Origin: Frateuria sp. Soil773
GTDB taxonomy: Bacteria > Pseudomonadota > Gammaproteobacteria > Xanthomonadales > Rhodanobacteraceae
Assembly (NCBI RefSeq): GCF_001428405.1
Contig: NZ_LMSL01000041.1
Location: forward strand, 445,844-509,843
Length of the DNA stretch: 64,000 nt
Direction of reading: 5' to 3'
Below, piece after piece: positions 1 to 8,623 of the stretch (positions within the stretch are counted from its first letter, which is position 1; each line of letters opens with the position of its first letter). The notes beneath the pieces were generated by a model, which made no database searches, had not been told where the DNA came from, and saw nothing but the letters and a program-made list of their open reading frames with translations. Made by a program: the position numbers and the translations under genes.

Positions 1-66
1 GCTCGGGGCTCGGGAAAGCGGACAGTGGCGGGCTTGCCTGCCGCCGTCCACCGACACCCAGGGCAC

Positions 67-147
67 CGTCACCCCAGCGAAAGCTGGGGTCCAGCGCCTC
101 CGCTGCGCAGGAAGGGCACTGGATTCCTGCCTGCGCAGGAATGACGA
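67..147. repeat. Dispersed palindromic repeat, copy 1
   Basis: Two hairpins, one built on CCCCAGC/GCTGGGG and the other on TTCCTGC/GCAGGAA, are joined by a CCAGCGCC...CACTGGA linker and end in ATGACG. The same architecture recurs about ten times in the window, always between genes. No gene is visible in positions 1-319 apart from this element. Confidence 0.8.
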
Positions 148-319
148 GCGGTAAAGTCGCCGGCCACAGCAAGTGATGCGCCCCCGGCAACCATAGGCCG
201 CAGCGAGCGCGAGCCCACGGAAGCCCCAGGCCACCGGACCCAGGAACGGCAAGCGGAACGCCCCTCACTTCTCACTTCTCACTTCTCGCCCACCCACTCA
301 CTCCCGACCGGAGACCCCC

Positions 320-1132
320 ATGCACTTCATGCAAACCCTGCAAGCCGCATGGCAGCGCAACGACTCCCTGGTCTGCGTGGGCCTGGACCCGGAGCCCGCG
401 AAATTTCCCGCCCACCTGCGCGGCACGCCCGACGCGGTGTTCGCGTTCTGCCGCGCCATCGTGGACGCCACCGCCGACCTCATCTGCGCGTTCAAGCCGC
501 AGATCGCGCACTTCGCCGCGCTGCGCGCGGAAGACGCGCTGGAACGGCTGATCGCGCACATCCACGAGCGGCACCCCGGCGTGCCGGTGATCCTCGACGC
601 CAAGCGCGGCGACATCGGCTCCACCGCACAGCACTATGCCGCCGAGGCGTTCGAGCGCTACCGGGCCGACGCGGTCACACTCAACCCCTACCTGGGCCGC
701 GACTCGATCCAGCCCTTCCTCGACCGTGCCGACAAGGGCGTGATCCTGCTCTGCCGCACCTCCAACCCCGGCGGCGCCGACTTCCAGGCGCTCGACTGCG
801 GCGGCCGGCCGCTGTACCTGCGCGTGGCCGAGACCATCGCCCGCGACTGGAACGCCCACGGCAACTGCGCCCTGGTCACCGGCGCCACCTGGCCGGAAGA
901 ACTGGGCCGGGTGCGCGCCGCGGTCGGCGACATGCCGCTGCTGGTGCCCGGCATCGGCGCCCAGGGCGGCGACGTGGAGGCGGTGCTGCGCCACGGCCGC
1001 ACGGCCAATGGCACGGGCCTGATGATCAGCTCGTCCAGGGCCATCCTCTACGCCGGCCAGGGCGAGGACTTCGCGCTGGCCGCGCGCGCCGCCGCCAGCG
1101 AATTGCGCGACGCCATCAACCGGCATCGATAA
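320..1132 (+). CDS. pyrF: Orotidine 5'-phosphate decarboxylase (type 2)
   Basis: Catalyses the last step of de novo UMP synthesis, the decarboxylation of orotidine monophosphate to UMP in the cytosol. The 270-residue length fits the longer type 2 subfamily. The catalytic motif [12 protein letters not shown] is intact near residue 92, following an FKPQIAHF segment. The C-terminal phosphate-binding part ([11 protein letters not shown], then SSSRAILYA) is also present. The ATG at 320 is the first start in frame and matches the family N-terminus. The gene stands alone, with a non-coding repeat upstream and a membrane-protein gene 130 bp downstream on the same strand. Family assignment is firm. 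Confidence 0.97.
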   Translation: MHFMQTLQAAWQRNDSLVCVGLDPEPAKFPAHLRGTPDAVFAFCRAIVDATADLICAFKPQIAHFAALRAEDALERLIAHIHERHPGVPVILDAKRGDIGSTAQHYAAEAFERYRADAVTLNPYLGRDSIQPFLDRADKGVILLCRTSNPGGADFQALDCGGRPLYLRVAETIARDWNAHGNCALVTGATWPEELGRVRAAVGDMPLLVPGIGAQGGDVEAVLRHGRTANGTGLMISSSRAILYAGQGEDFALAARAAASELRDAINRHR

Positions 1133-1264
1133 GGCCGAGCGATCGCGCGCCGGCGCACGACCGCCGCGCCCATCCGGCGTCGCCACGCACGCGTTGTAAC
1201 CTGTGATCCTGCCCGGTGGCCGCTCCCGCCCCGCGCAGACTTCCCCACTCACAAGGAACAGCGC

Positions 1265-1996
1265 ATGTCCGAACAGACTGCCGTCCGCATCGAAGACTGG
1301 AACCGCCTGCAGCGCGAGGTAGGCCGCCTGCGCCTGCTGGTGATCGTCGCCCTGCTCGCCGTGATCGCACTGGCCGCCTTGCCCCTGCTGCGCAAGCCGG
1401 ACATCCCGGCCAAGCCCGATCCGGTCCTGCGCGCGCAGGGCCTGGTGATCACCGACGCCCAGGGGCACGACCGCATCCTGATCGGCGCCCCGGTCCCGGC
1501 CAGCAATGATCGCACCCGCAAGGACAGCGCCTCCGACGGCATCGTCTTCCTCGGCAAGACCGGCGCCGACCGCCTCGCGGTGGGACAACTGCCCACGCTG
1601 CACATCAATGGCAAGACCTACAAGCGCCGGGGCGACGACGACAACTACGGCATGACGCTCTACGACACCAAGGGCAGCGAGCGCGGCGGCCTGGCCTCCA
1701 TGGGCACCGGGCGCGTCGGGCTCGCACTCGACCGCGCCACGCCCCCGTACGAGGCCATCGGCCTGATGATCGACGACTCGGAGAACTTCGCCGGGATGTA
1801 CATCAATTACGGCGATCCCAAGGCACGGGACTCCGCCATCGAATTGGGCACCGGCACGGACAAAGTCAGCATCGCGCTCAAGGACAAGGACGGCCACCCC
1901 CGCGCCCGACTGGGCCTCGACGGAGCGAACAAGCCCGCGTGGCAGTTCGACGACGCCGCATCCGCCGCGAAGGCCGCACAGGACTCAAAGCACTGA
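1265..1996 (+). CDS. Single-span membrane protein of unknown function
   Basis: 243 residues with a short charged N-terminus, one hydrophobic helix at about residues 22-42, and a long polar remainder. The most likely topology is an N-terminal anchor with a periplasmic domain. The domain contains repeated short segments of the style LGKTGADRLAVG, YDTKGSERGGLASM and LKDKDGHPRARLGLD, which suggests a small beta-rich repeat fold. I do not recognise a named family. AAGGA lies 7 nt before the ATG at 1265. The protein ends in a lysine-rich tail. The downstream neighbour is convergent, so this is probably a single-gene unit. Confidence 0.75.
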   Translation: MSEQTAVRIEDWNRLQREVGRLRLLVIVALLAVIALAALPLLRKPDIPAKPDPVLRAQGLVITDAQGHDRILIGAPVPASNDRTRKDSASDGIVFLGKTGADRLAVGQLPTLHINGKTYKRRGDDDNYGMTLYDTKGSERGGLASMGTGRVGLALDRATPPYEAIGLMIDDSENFAGMYINYGDPKARDSAIELGTGTDKVSIALKDKDGHPRARLGLDGANKPAWQFDDAASAAKAAQDSKH

Positions 1997-2032
1997 CCGC
2001 AACCCATGCGCAGCCATGGCTGCGCATGGGGA

Positions 2033-3217
2033 TCATTCGACCGCGGCGTCCGCCGGCAGGCGCGCCTCCGCGGCCGGGGCGCGCATCAGCCTGGCACGCA
2101 GCCAGCGCTCGCACGGCAGCGACAACCCGCGCTCCACCGCTGCGCCCAGCAGCCAGCACAGTGGCAGGGCCAGCAGGTACCACAGGAAGCCGAGCCGCAA
2201 GTCGCCGCCGGTGGATTTGAACAGGCGCACCGCCGCGAACACCACGAACATGTGGCTGAGGTAGATCTCGTAGCTCAGCCGGCCGCACGAACGCAGCCAG
2301 CCTAGCCCCGGAACGGTCCAACAGCCGCGCAACTGGCGCTGGTGGCTGGCCAGGACCAGGCACAGCGACGACAGCGTCAGCACCAGCATGTAGCCGTCGC
2401 GCAGCCAGTGCCACAGCGCCCCGCCGTCCAGCAGCACCGCGAGCAGCCCCACCGCGCCCAACGCGCCCAGCAAGGCGGTGGTGCGCGCGGGCGGCACGCC
2501 CCAGCGCTGCGCCAGCAGCGCGCCCAGCACGCCCGTGGCGATCGCCGCCATGCCGGGCAGGTAGGCCTTCTCCAGCCAGATCTCGTTGCCGTGCAGCGCG
2601 GCGCGCGCCCATGGCAGCGACAGCGCCAGCACGGAGAGCGACGTCACCAGCACGGCACGGCGGCGCAGCAGCAGGCAGGCGACCGGAAAGCCGAGGTAGA
2701 ACACTTCCTCGATCGACAGCGACCACAGCACGTCCCAGTTGCCGGGCAGGTAGCCGGTGCGGCCCTCGTACCAGTTCAGGTGCAGTCCCAGCACCGCCAC
2801 GATCGCCCGCGGCAGCGACTGCCCCTCGCGCACGATCGTGTAGTCCGGCACGGCCAGCAGGTGCAGCAGGCTCAGCACCGCCAGCAAGGCCAGCAGGCAG
2901 GGCATGATGCGGGCGAAGCGGCGCGCGTAGAAGGCGCGCAGGTCGATCCGCTCCAGGCTGCCCCAGCGGCGCAGCGCGTTGGCGGTGATCAGGAAGCCGG
3001 AGATCACGAAGAAGACGAACACCCCTTCGTAGCCGTTGTAGTTCAGCCGGACCAGCAGCCAGGCCGGCAGCACGTCGGCCAGCGCGGTGGCCTTCAGCGG
3101 GATGCGCAGGCCGAGGTGGTTGAGGATCACCAGCACGATCGCCAGCCCGCGCAGCAGGTCGATGCCCGGATTGCGCCCGTCCTGCGCCTGCCCCGTCGCG
3201 CACGGCGTGTTTGCCAT
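2033..3217 (-). CDS. Acyltransferase family 3 membrane protein
   Basis: 394-residue polytopic membrane protein of the acyltransferase-3 (OafA/YrhL) family, which O-acylates surface sugars of LPS, exopolysaccharide or small glycans. Near the N-terminus are the family signature GIDLLRGLAIVLVILNHLG (about residues 16-34, containing the catalytic-site histidine) and FVFFVISGFLITANALRR (about 67-84), followed by roughly ten predicted membrane spans. There is no fused periplasmic SGNH domain, so it is the short form. The substrate cannot be read from sequence, and no polysaccharide cluster adjoins it. The ATG at 3217 has a GGAG about 11 nt upstream. Confidence 0.9.
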   Translation of the reverse strand: MANTPCATGQAQDGRNPGIDLLRGLAIVLVILNHLGLRIPLKATALADVLPAWLLVRLNYNGYEGVFVFFVISGFLITANALRRWGSLERIDLRAFYARRFARIMPCLLALLAVLSLLHLLAVPDYTIVREGQSLPRAIVAVLGLHLNWYEGRTGYLPGNWDVLWSLSIEEVFYLGFPVACLLLRRRAVLVTSLSVLALSLPWARAALHGNEIWLEKAYLPGMAAIATGVLGALLAQRWGVPPARTTALLGALGAVGLLAVLLDGGALWHWLRDGYMLVLTLSSLCLVLASHQRQLRGCWTVPGLGWLRSCGRLSYEIYLSHMFVVFAAVRLFKSTGGDLRLGFLWYLLALPLCWLLGAAVERGLSLPCERWLRARLMRAPAAEARLPADAAVE

Positions 3218-3510
3218 CGTCTAGTTCGCTCCCCGGTTGGATGCGGCATCCTCGGCCAGCACGGCACCGCGCGCAAGCCGCCCGGCAGCACCACCGTGGA
3301 ACCATCGAAGCCACGCATGTCGCGGGAAGCACGATTCGTGGCGCCGCGCGGCATACGCGTCGTGCACGGCAAGCGCCGATAGCCCGGCAGCCGGCCGGCG
3401 GCGACGCCAGTCCCAGCAGCACGCCGGCCCTGCTGCACGCCGACCTGGATCGACGTCATTGCCCGACCATCGACGAACAGCCTTGCCTTGAACTGCGCTG
3501 TACCCTGAAA

Positions 3511-3721
3511 GCCTGTTCAAAGCCTCCCAAGTATCCCTGCAACGCGTCATCCCAGCGGCTTTCAACGGCCGAAGGGCCGGTCAAGCTGGGATCCAGTGTC
3601 TCTAGGTTTCGGAAAGGGGAAGCCGCTGAATTCCTGCTTGACCGGCCCTTCAGCTGTTGAAAAGCGTCTCGCAGGAATGACGAGCGAGGGATTTCAGTCC
3701 GGCGGGAGACTTTGAACAGGC
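3511..3721. repeat. 211-bp nested palindromic element with 12-bp terminal inverted repeats
   Basis: The sequence GCCTGTTCAAAG at 3511-3522 is repeated in perfect inverted orientation (CTTTGAACAGGC) at 3710-3721. Inside lies a copy of the dispersed palindromic repeat (3545-3684). Both of its hairpin tips carry the same insert, centred on GAAGGGCCGGTCAA and its complement. The element fills most of the 537-bp gap 3218-3754 and contains no credible reading frame. No target-site duplication is evident. Confidence 0.7.
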
Positions 3722-3754
3722 CCCAAGCCGCAGAGCAAGTCCTCGCGCGGGGTT

Positions 3755-4630
3755 TCAAAGCGTGCGCAGGAACGCCTCCAGCAAGGCGCCGCGGTATTTC
3801 TGCCGATGCAGCAGCAACGACAGCTTGCGGCGCAGGTCGAGGAACGGCGTGTTCAATGCCTTCAGCCGGCCGGTGGCCAGGGCGTCGCGCACCGCCACCT
3901 CGGGCAGGCAGGCGATGCCGAGGCCGGCGGCGACCGCCTGCTTGATCGACTCGATCTGGTCCAGTTCCAGCACCGTCTCGCCCGGCGGCAACTGCGCCAG
4001 TACGCGCTCGCTGGTGGCGCGCGTGGCCGAGCCCGGCTCGCGCAGCACCCAGCGGGCGCCGGCGAAATCGGCCGGCTTCAGGCCGCGCTTGCGCGCCAGC
4101 GGATGGTCCGGCGGCGCACACACCCGCAGCACGTCGTCGCGCCACGGGCGCAGTCCCAGCATCGGATGCGCCACCGGCCCTTCGACGCAGCCCAGGTCGA
4201 GCGCATGGTCGAGCAACGCGGCGGCGATCGTGTCGGTATTGGCCACGCGCAGGCGGATCGCCACCTGCGGCTGGGTGCGCACGAAGTCGCCGAGCAGTTC
4301 GCCGACGCGGTAGTTGCCCACGGTATTGCTGGCGCCGATGCGCAGCTCGCCGGACAGCGCCTCGGCCTGCCCGCTGCCGAGCCGGCCGAACTCCGCGTGC
4401 CGCTCCAGCAGCTCCTGCGCGCGCGGCAGCAGTTCGCGGCCGCGCGCGTTCAGGCGCAGGCGGCCGCGCTCGCGGTCGAACAACGGCGCGCCGAGCTGCC
4501 GCTCCATCTCGGCCAGCGCCATGCTGGCGGCGGGCTGGGTCAGGTGCACGTGTTCGGCGGCGGCGCGCACGCTGCCGTGCAGGGCCGTCTGCACGAACAC
4601 CTCGAGCTGGCGCGGGCTGATATTGAACAT
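3755..4630 (-). CDS. LysR-family transcriptional regulator
   Basis: 291 residues with the LysR layout: winged helix-turn-helix at about residues 1-60 (SPRQLEVFVQ, HLTQPAASMALAEMERQLG, FDRERGRLRLNARG), a linker helix, then a two-lobe effector domain. In the effector domain, IGASNTVGNYRVGELLGDF begins lobe I. It is transcribed divergently from a YeiH-type exporter gene across 62 AT-rich bases, the classic arrangement for a LysR protein controlling its neighbour and itself. CbbR/CysB-like regulators are often paired with YeiH proteins. The co-inducer is unknown. Confidence 0.93.
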   Translation of the reverse strand: MFNISPRQLEVFVQTALHGSVRAAAEHVHLTQPAASMALAEMERQLGAPLFDRERGRLRLNARGRELLPRAQELLERHAEFGRLGSGQAEALSGELRIGASNTVGNYRVGELLGDFVRTQPQVAIRLRVANTDTIAAALLDHALDLGCVEGPVAHPMLGLRPWRDDVLRVCAPPDHPLARKRGLKPADFAGARWVLREPGSATRATSERVLAQLPPGETVLELDQIESIKQAVAAGLGIACLPEVAVRDALATGRLKALNTPFLDLRRKLSLLLHRQKYRGALLEAFLRTL

Positions 4631-4692
4631 CAGCAGATCTTATACCCTCGATCAGATATTCAAAGTTTTATTGATCTTCCGGTGCCGGGACA
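4631..4692. promoter_or_regulatory. Shared AT-rich regulatory region of the lysR/yeiH divergon
   Basis: The gap is markedly AT-rich compared with its surroundings. It contains the dyad GATCA (4650-4654) - 17 nt - TGATC (4672-4676), and a second dyad, ATCT-13-AGAT, that overlaps it. Spaced dyads of this kind are usual LysR binding sites. Assignment as the operator is inference from position and symmetry. Confidence 0.45.
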
Positions 4693-5763
4693 ATGACGGC
4701 TCTCCCAGAAGCGCACCTTCCCATGTCAGCCACCGCCGCCGTCGCCATCGCCAAGCCCTCCCTGCGCCAACGCCTGCCCGGCCTGCTGCTGGCGCTGGGC
4801 ATTGCCGTCGTCGCGCTGGGGCTGGGCCGGCTGGCGCCGCTGGTGGGTGGGCCGGTCTGCGGCATCGTGCTGGGCATCCTGGTGCGCAACCTGGTGTCGC
4901 CGGGCGCGCAGTTCGCGCCGGGCATCCAGTTCGCCGGCAAGCAGGTGCTGCAATGGTCGATCATCGCGCTCGGCTTCGGCCTCAGCCTCGACCAGGTGGC
5001 TAAGACCGGCCTGGAATCGCTGTCGGTGACCCTGATCACGATGACCGTGGCCTTCCTTTCCGCCCGCGCGCTCGGCCGCCTGCTCGGCGTGCACGACAAG
5101 CTGAAGATACTGATCGGCGTGGGCACGGCGATCTGCGGCGGCTCGGCGATCGCCGCGGTGACGCCGATCATCAAGCCGGACGACCACGACACCGCGTTCG
5201 CGATCTCCACCATCTTCCTGTTCAACCTGGTCGCGGTGCTGCTGTTCCCCCTGCTCGGCCACCTGCTGCACCTGTCCGACCTCGGCTTCGGCCTGTGGGC
5301 GGGCACCGCGATCAACGACACCTCGTCGGTGGTCGCCGCCGGCTACAGCTTCAGCAAGACCGCCGGCGACTACGCCACCATCGTCAAGCTGACCCGCGCC
5401 ACGCTGATCATCCCGATCTGCCTGGCGCTGGCGGTGATGGTGGCGATGCGCGAGAAGCGCAAGTCGAACGCGGGCGGCGGCACCGGCGACTTCAGCCTGG
5501 CGAAGATCTTCCCGTGGTTCATCCTGTGGTTCCTGGTGGCCTCGGCCATCCGCACCGCCGGGCTGGTGCCGGCGGCGATCCAGCCGGCGATCCATGCGGC
5601 GGCGGAATTCCTGATCATCGTCGCGCTCACCGCGATCGGCCTGTCGGCGAACCTGCGCAAGATGGCCTCGACCGGGCCGCGGCCGATCCTGCTGGGGCTG
5701 GGCGTGTGGGCCGCCGTGTCGGTGAGCAGCCTGGTGGTGCAGTTGCTGATCGGGCAGTTGTAG
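4693..5763 (+). CDS. YeiH/UPF0324-family putative anion exporter
   Basis: 356-residue polytopic inner-membrane protein of the YeiH (UPF0324) family, annotated in databases as putative sulfate exporters. About ten hydrophobic segments are visible. Conserved features include GPVCGIVLGILVRN, IGVGTAICGGSAIAAVTPII (about residues 139-158) and AGTAINDTSSVVAAGYSFS (about 205-223). The divergent LysR gene probably regulates it. The start at 4693 is the first in frame; an ATG at 4723 is also possible, and neither has a strong ribosome-binding site. The transported substrate has been little tested, so the function remains a family-level inference. Confidence 0.9.
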   Translation: MTALPEAHLPMSATAAVAIAKPSLRQRLPGLLLALGIAVVALGLGRLAPLVGGPVCGIVLGILVRNLVSPGAQFAPGIQFAGKQVLQWSIIALGFGLSLDQVAKTGLESLSVTLITMTVAFLSARALGRLLGVHDKLKILIGVGTAICGGSAIAAVTPIIKPDDHDTAFAISTIFLFNLVAVLLFPLLGHLLHLSDLGFGLWAGTAINDTSSVVAAGYSFSKTAGDYATIVKLTRATLIIPICLALAVMVAMREKRKSNAGGGTGDFSLAKIFPWFILWFLVASAIRTAGLVPAAIQPAIHAAAEFLIIVALTAIGLSANLRKMASTGPRPILLGLGVWAAVSVSSLVVQLLIGQL

Positions 5764-5843
5764 GAACCGCGCCGCTGAAGAAGGCGCGCGATGCGCGCCC
5801 GCATTCAGACTTGTTCAAAGCCGCTCGGGTATCTCCTATGAAG

Positions 5844-5950
5844 CGTCATCCCAGCCAAAGCTCGGATCCGGTGCCTCTAGGTTTTGGGGAAAGGGAAAGT
5901 CGCTGGATTCCTACTCTTGCCCCCTTCTCGGGGTTCGCAGGAATGACGAG
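5844..5950. repeat. Dispersed palindromic repeat, copy 3
   Basis: It begins CGTCATCCCAGC and ends GCAGGAATGACGAG. The second hairpin carries a long loop (CTTGCCCCTTCTCGGGGTTC). The 5' flank TTGTTCAAAG at 5811-5820 matches the terminal repeat of the 3511-3721 element, but the matching right end is missing. It lies between the convergent yeiH-like and tsaB genes. Confidence 0.75.
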
Positions 5951-6009
5951 CAGGCGCAGCAATGACGAGCGGAGCGCGTGAGGGGATTCCAGTCCGGCAG
6001 GGAGGGCTC

Positions 6010-6699
6010 TCAGGCCTTGCCCTGCTCCGCCAGCGTCAACGCGACCTTGTCGCGCAGGTACACCGGCAACGCCAGTTCCGGCGCATGCGCGCGGCCGGCC
6101 TGGAACTCGCGCACGGCCAGCTCTGCGACATGGCGCGCCTGCGGATAGCACGCGCCGTCGGCGGCCTGCAGGGGGCCGGTCAGCCGCCCGCGCAGCACGT
6201 CGGCATAGGCGGCCCAGCCGCTACCGACCACCTGCCACTGCGCCGCATCCGGCAACGACAGCGCCTGCGGATGGCAGACCCGCTCGTCGTCCAGCGGCAC
6301 CAGGCCGCCGGCGCCGTCGCGGCGATAGCTTGCGGCGTAGATCTCGCCCATGCGCGCGTCGATCACGGCGAGGATCGCCGCGTCTTCGTCCTGCGCCTCC
6401 AATGCCAGTGCGGCCAGCGAAGACACCGTCACCACCGGCACGTCCAGTGCCAGCGCCATGCCCTGCGCCAGCGACACGCCCAGCCGCACGCCGGTGAACG
6501 CGCCCGGCCCGCGCCCCACGGCGATCGCATCCAGCGCATGCCGGCCGATGCCGGCCTCGGCGAGCAGCGCGTCGGCCATCGGCAGCACCAGTTCGGCATG
6601 CCGGCGCGGCGCCAGCTCGCTGCGCGCGATCACTTCCTGCCCGTGGACCAGGGCGACGGAGCAGGCTTCGGTGGCGGTTTCGATGGCTAGCAGGTTCAT
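6010..6699 (-). CDS. tsaB: tRNA threonylcarbamoyladenosine biosynthesis protein TsaB
   Basis: Acts with TsaD and TsaE to transfer the threonylcarbamoyl group to A37 of ANN-decoding tRNAs. TsaB is an ASKHA-fold partner that dimerises with TsaD. The 229 residues match the family length. The N-terminal LAIETATEACSVALV phosphate-loop motif is present, followed by PRRHAELVLPM and the conserved GRGPGAFTGVRLG stretch (about residues 67-79). The start at 6699 overlaps the stop of the upstream creD remnant by 4 nt (ATGA), so the two were probably translationally coupled. The assignment is confident. Confidence 0.95.
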   Translation of the reverse strand: MNLLAIETATEACSVALVHGQEVIARSELAPRRHAELVLPMADALLAEAGIGRHALDAIAVGRGPGAFTGVRLGVSLAQGMALALDVPVVTVSSLAALALEAQDEDAAILAVIDARMGEIYAASYRRDGAGGLVPLDDERVCHPQALSLPDAAQWQVVGSGWAAYADVLRGRLTGPLQAADGACYPQARHVAELAVREFQAGRAHAPELALPVYLRDKVALTLAEQGKA

Positions 6700-7448
6700 G
6701 GCCGCTCCATGATAGCGGCTGCCGGCGCTGCCGCGGCCGGCGCGCAGCCATACCAGTCGATACGGCGGGTGAGGTACATCATCAGCGCCACCGTGGCCGG
6801 CAACGCCATCGAGCCGATCGGCAGCACGTACTGCCCGTAGAGCATCGCGTACGCCATGCCGGGCACGCCGCCGAGCAGCGAGCCCGCGCGCCGCGCCGGC
6901 AGCACCGCCGTCGCGCAGCCGGCGACGATCGGCACCAGTGCGGCTTCGGCCACGGCGTAGGCGGGGCCGAAGCCGATCTGCTCGGACAGGGCCAGCAGCA
7001 GCACGTAGAAGGTCGCCAGCGCGGCGCCGATCAGCAGGTACTGCACCGGGTGCACGCGCAACCGCCTCAACATCTCGAACAGGAAGAACGCCACGAAGGT
7101 CATCGCGATGAACAGCAGGCCGTACTTCCCCGCCCGCTCGTTGCGCTGGCAGAGGCCCGCCGGCCGGTACGGCTCAACGCCGGACGCCGAGGCGCGCAGG
7201 GCATCGTCGATGCGGTCGCTGCCCGCGTCCCGATGCTGGCCGTAGCTGCGGCTGGAGTCGAGCATGTGCCAGTGCGCGGTGAATCCCTGCACCGTGACGC
7301 TGCGCTCCAGCGGCAGCGTCGCCCCGCCGAAGCCTGGATCGGGCCACGGCGCGCGCATGCGCACACCGGTGCTGCGCGCCAGCGACAGCAGTCGCAGCGA
7401 GCCGTTGCCGGCCACCTTCGCCATCAGGCTTTGCATCCACGTCCTCAT
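6696..7448 (-). pseudogene. creD: CreD-family inner membrane protein, N-terminally truncated
   Basis: The 250 residues match only the C-terminal half of CreD, an inner membrane protein of about 450 residues. Recognisable segments are WPDPGFGGATLPLERSV, then ERAGKYGLLFIAMTFVAFFLFE, then RVHPVQYLLIGAALATFYVLLLALSEQIGF, followed by the remaining spans. The N-terminal transmembrane helix and roughly 200 residues of periplasmic domain are absent, and no frame upstream encodes them. An ATG at 7448 could still allow translation of the remnant, and the reading frame is open. Genes creBC are not in the window. I read it as a deletion remnant that may retain membrane insertion. Confidence 0.65.
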
Positions 7449-8155
7449 CGCGCCGCCCCCAAGTAACCGGAGCCTCGATCACACCAGTACGCCGGGCACC
7501 GCAGCGGGCGCGCCAGGGCGAAACGCGGGCGCCGCGGTGGCCGGCGGGAGCCCTCGTGCCGGCCGACGCGAACCGGGCGGCCATCCAGCACGGGCGATAC
7601 CCTCCCGCTCACGACCCCGGAATCCTTTTGCCAGCGGAAGCCCTCGGCCGCTCGTCGCCGCGCGGACTCACCGGTCGATTTCGCCGTGGCGGGCAGCATC
7701 CGTCGCACCGATACGACCGGCGACGCGCCTACGCCCGATGGCGACACGACCTTCGGCTCTCTCCTGGACCGTGCCAACCCTGCCGATCCGGAAGCCGGTC
7801 ATGCGTGGCGATGCATGCCGCATGTCCCGGCACGCAGGCGAAGCCGCTTCGTTTGGACGTCCATTCCGGACCCTCCCATCCTGCCGTGCATCGGGGCCGC
7901 GGCACGCGGACGGCTCCATCGCCAGGCGCCAGGCCATCCGGAGCCGGCGATCCACTTCGCGTACAGCACGGCTTCGCACTGCTACACACTGCTCAATATC
8001 GGCGCCATAGGACACTTTCCGATCAATGTTGCCGACGCGTAGGCTTGCTGGGCCGGCATGTCGCCGGCGACCGCAATACCGGTCCTTGGTCGCAATAAAG
8101 GACGCCGCGCGGCGGCGTCCTAGATAAACCATTGTCTCAAACGAGGGGAAAACCT
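7449..8155. other. Gene-free stretch of about 0.7 kb
   Basis: No reading frame here has family resemblance, a plausible start with ribosome-binding site, or normal codon use. GC content is lower and more even by codon position than in neighbouring genes. The missing half of creD is not found. The only clear structure is a perfect 10-bp stem with a 3-nt loop (AGGACGCCGC/GCGGCGTCCT, about 8099-8121) some 35 nt before the next gene. That stem has no T-run. Confidence 0.5.
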
Positions 8156-8623
8156 ATGTACCAGATATCGAATCGGTGGATCGCGAAATTTGCGGCGGCT
8201 GGACTGCTGGCAGTGTCCGCGGCCTGCACGGGTGCCTTCGCGGCGGAGTCGGCGCCGTCCACCGGCCTCGGCCAGGCCTGGCCGAACGCTCCGGACGTCA
8301 GCGCCAGCCCGCATTGGCACGTATACGCCTTCCAGCGCGCGGGCATTCGCTACATCCAGGTCAACGACCTGAACGGCAACGTCCGCGCCGCCTTCGCGAC
8401 CTCGGGCGAGGATTTCCTGAGCCTGCCGATCGGCCTCGACGCCTCGCGCCTCGCCACGCCGCAGGATCCGCTGCCGCCGCCGGCGAGCGGCGCCGGGGAG
8501 ATCGTCTACCACGACGGCGCCGTCCAGGTGCTGGTCGCGCCGCAGACCGACGGCACCGTCCAGTTGCGCGCGGCCCCGGGCACGTGCAACGACCCTATCG
8601 AGTGCAGCTCACACCTGAACTGA
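8156..8623 (+). CDS. Small secreted protein of unknown function
   Basis: 155 residues starting with a typical Sec signal peptide: charged NRWIAKF, hydrophobic AAAGLLAVSAACTG, and a probable cleavage after AFA at about residue 28. The mature part includes WHVYAFQRAGIRYIQVND, NVRAAFATSGEDFLSLPIG and a C-terminal pair of cysteines (GTCNDPIECSS) that could form a disulfide in the periplasm. I do not recognise the family. GAGGGG lies 7 nt before the ATG at 8156, which decides this start over an in-frame TTG 24 nt upstream. Its 3' end overlaps the convergent sensor gene by 29 bp. Confidence 0.75.
   Translation: MYQISNRWIAKFAAAGLLAVSAACTGAFAAESAPSTGLGQAWPNAPDVSASPHWHVYAFQRAGIRYIQVNDLNGNVRAAFATSGEDFLSLPIGLDASRLATPQDPLPPPASGAGEIVYHDGAVQVLVAPQTDGTVQLRAAPGTCNDPIECSSHLN

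Noticed and set aside
8099-8121. Rho-independent terminator
   Set aside because: The stem is perfect, but no T-run follows on either strand. It is kept only as an unexplained hairpin.
7449-8155. Coding frames of 110-180 codons on both strands
   Set aside because: They overlap each other in several frames, lack ribosome-binding sites and family resemblance, and have uneven composition. Best read as non-coding or decayed.
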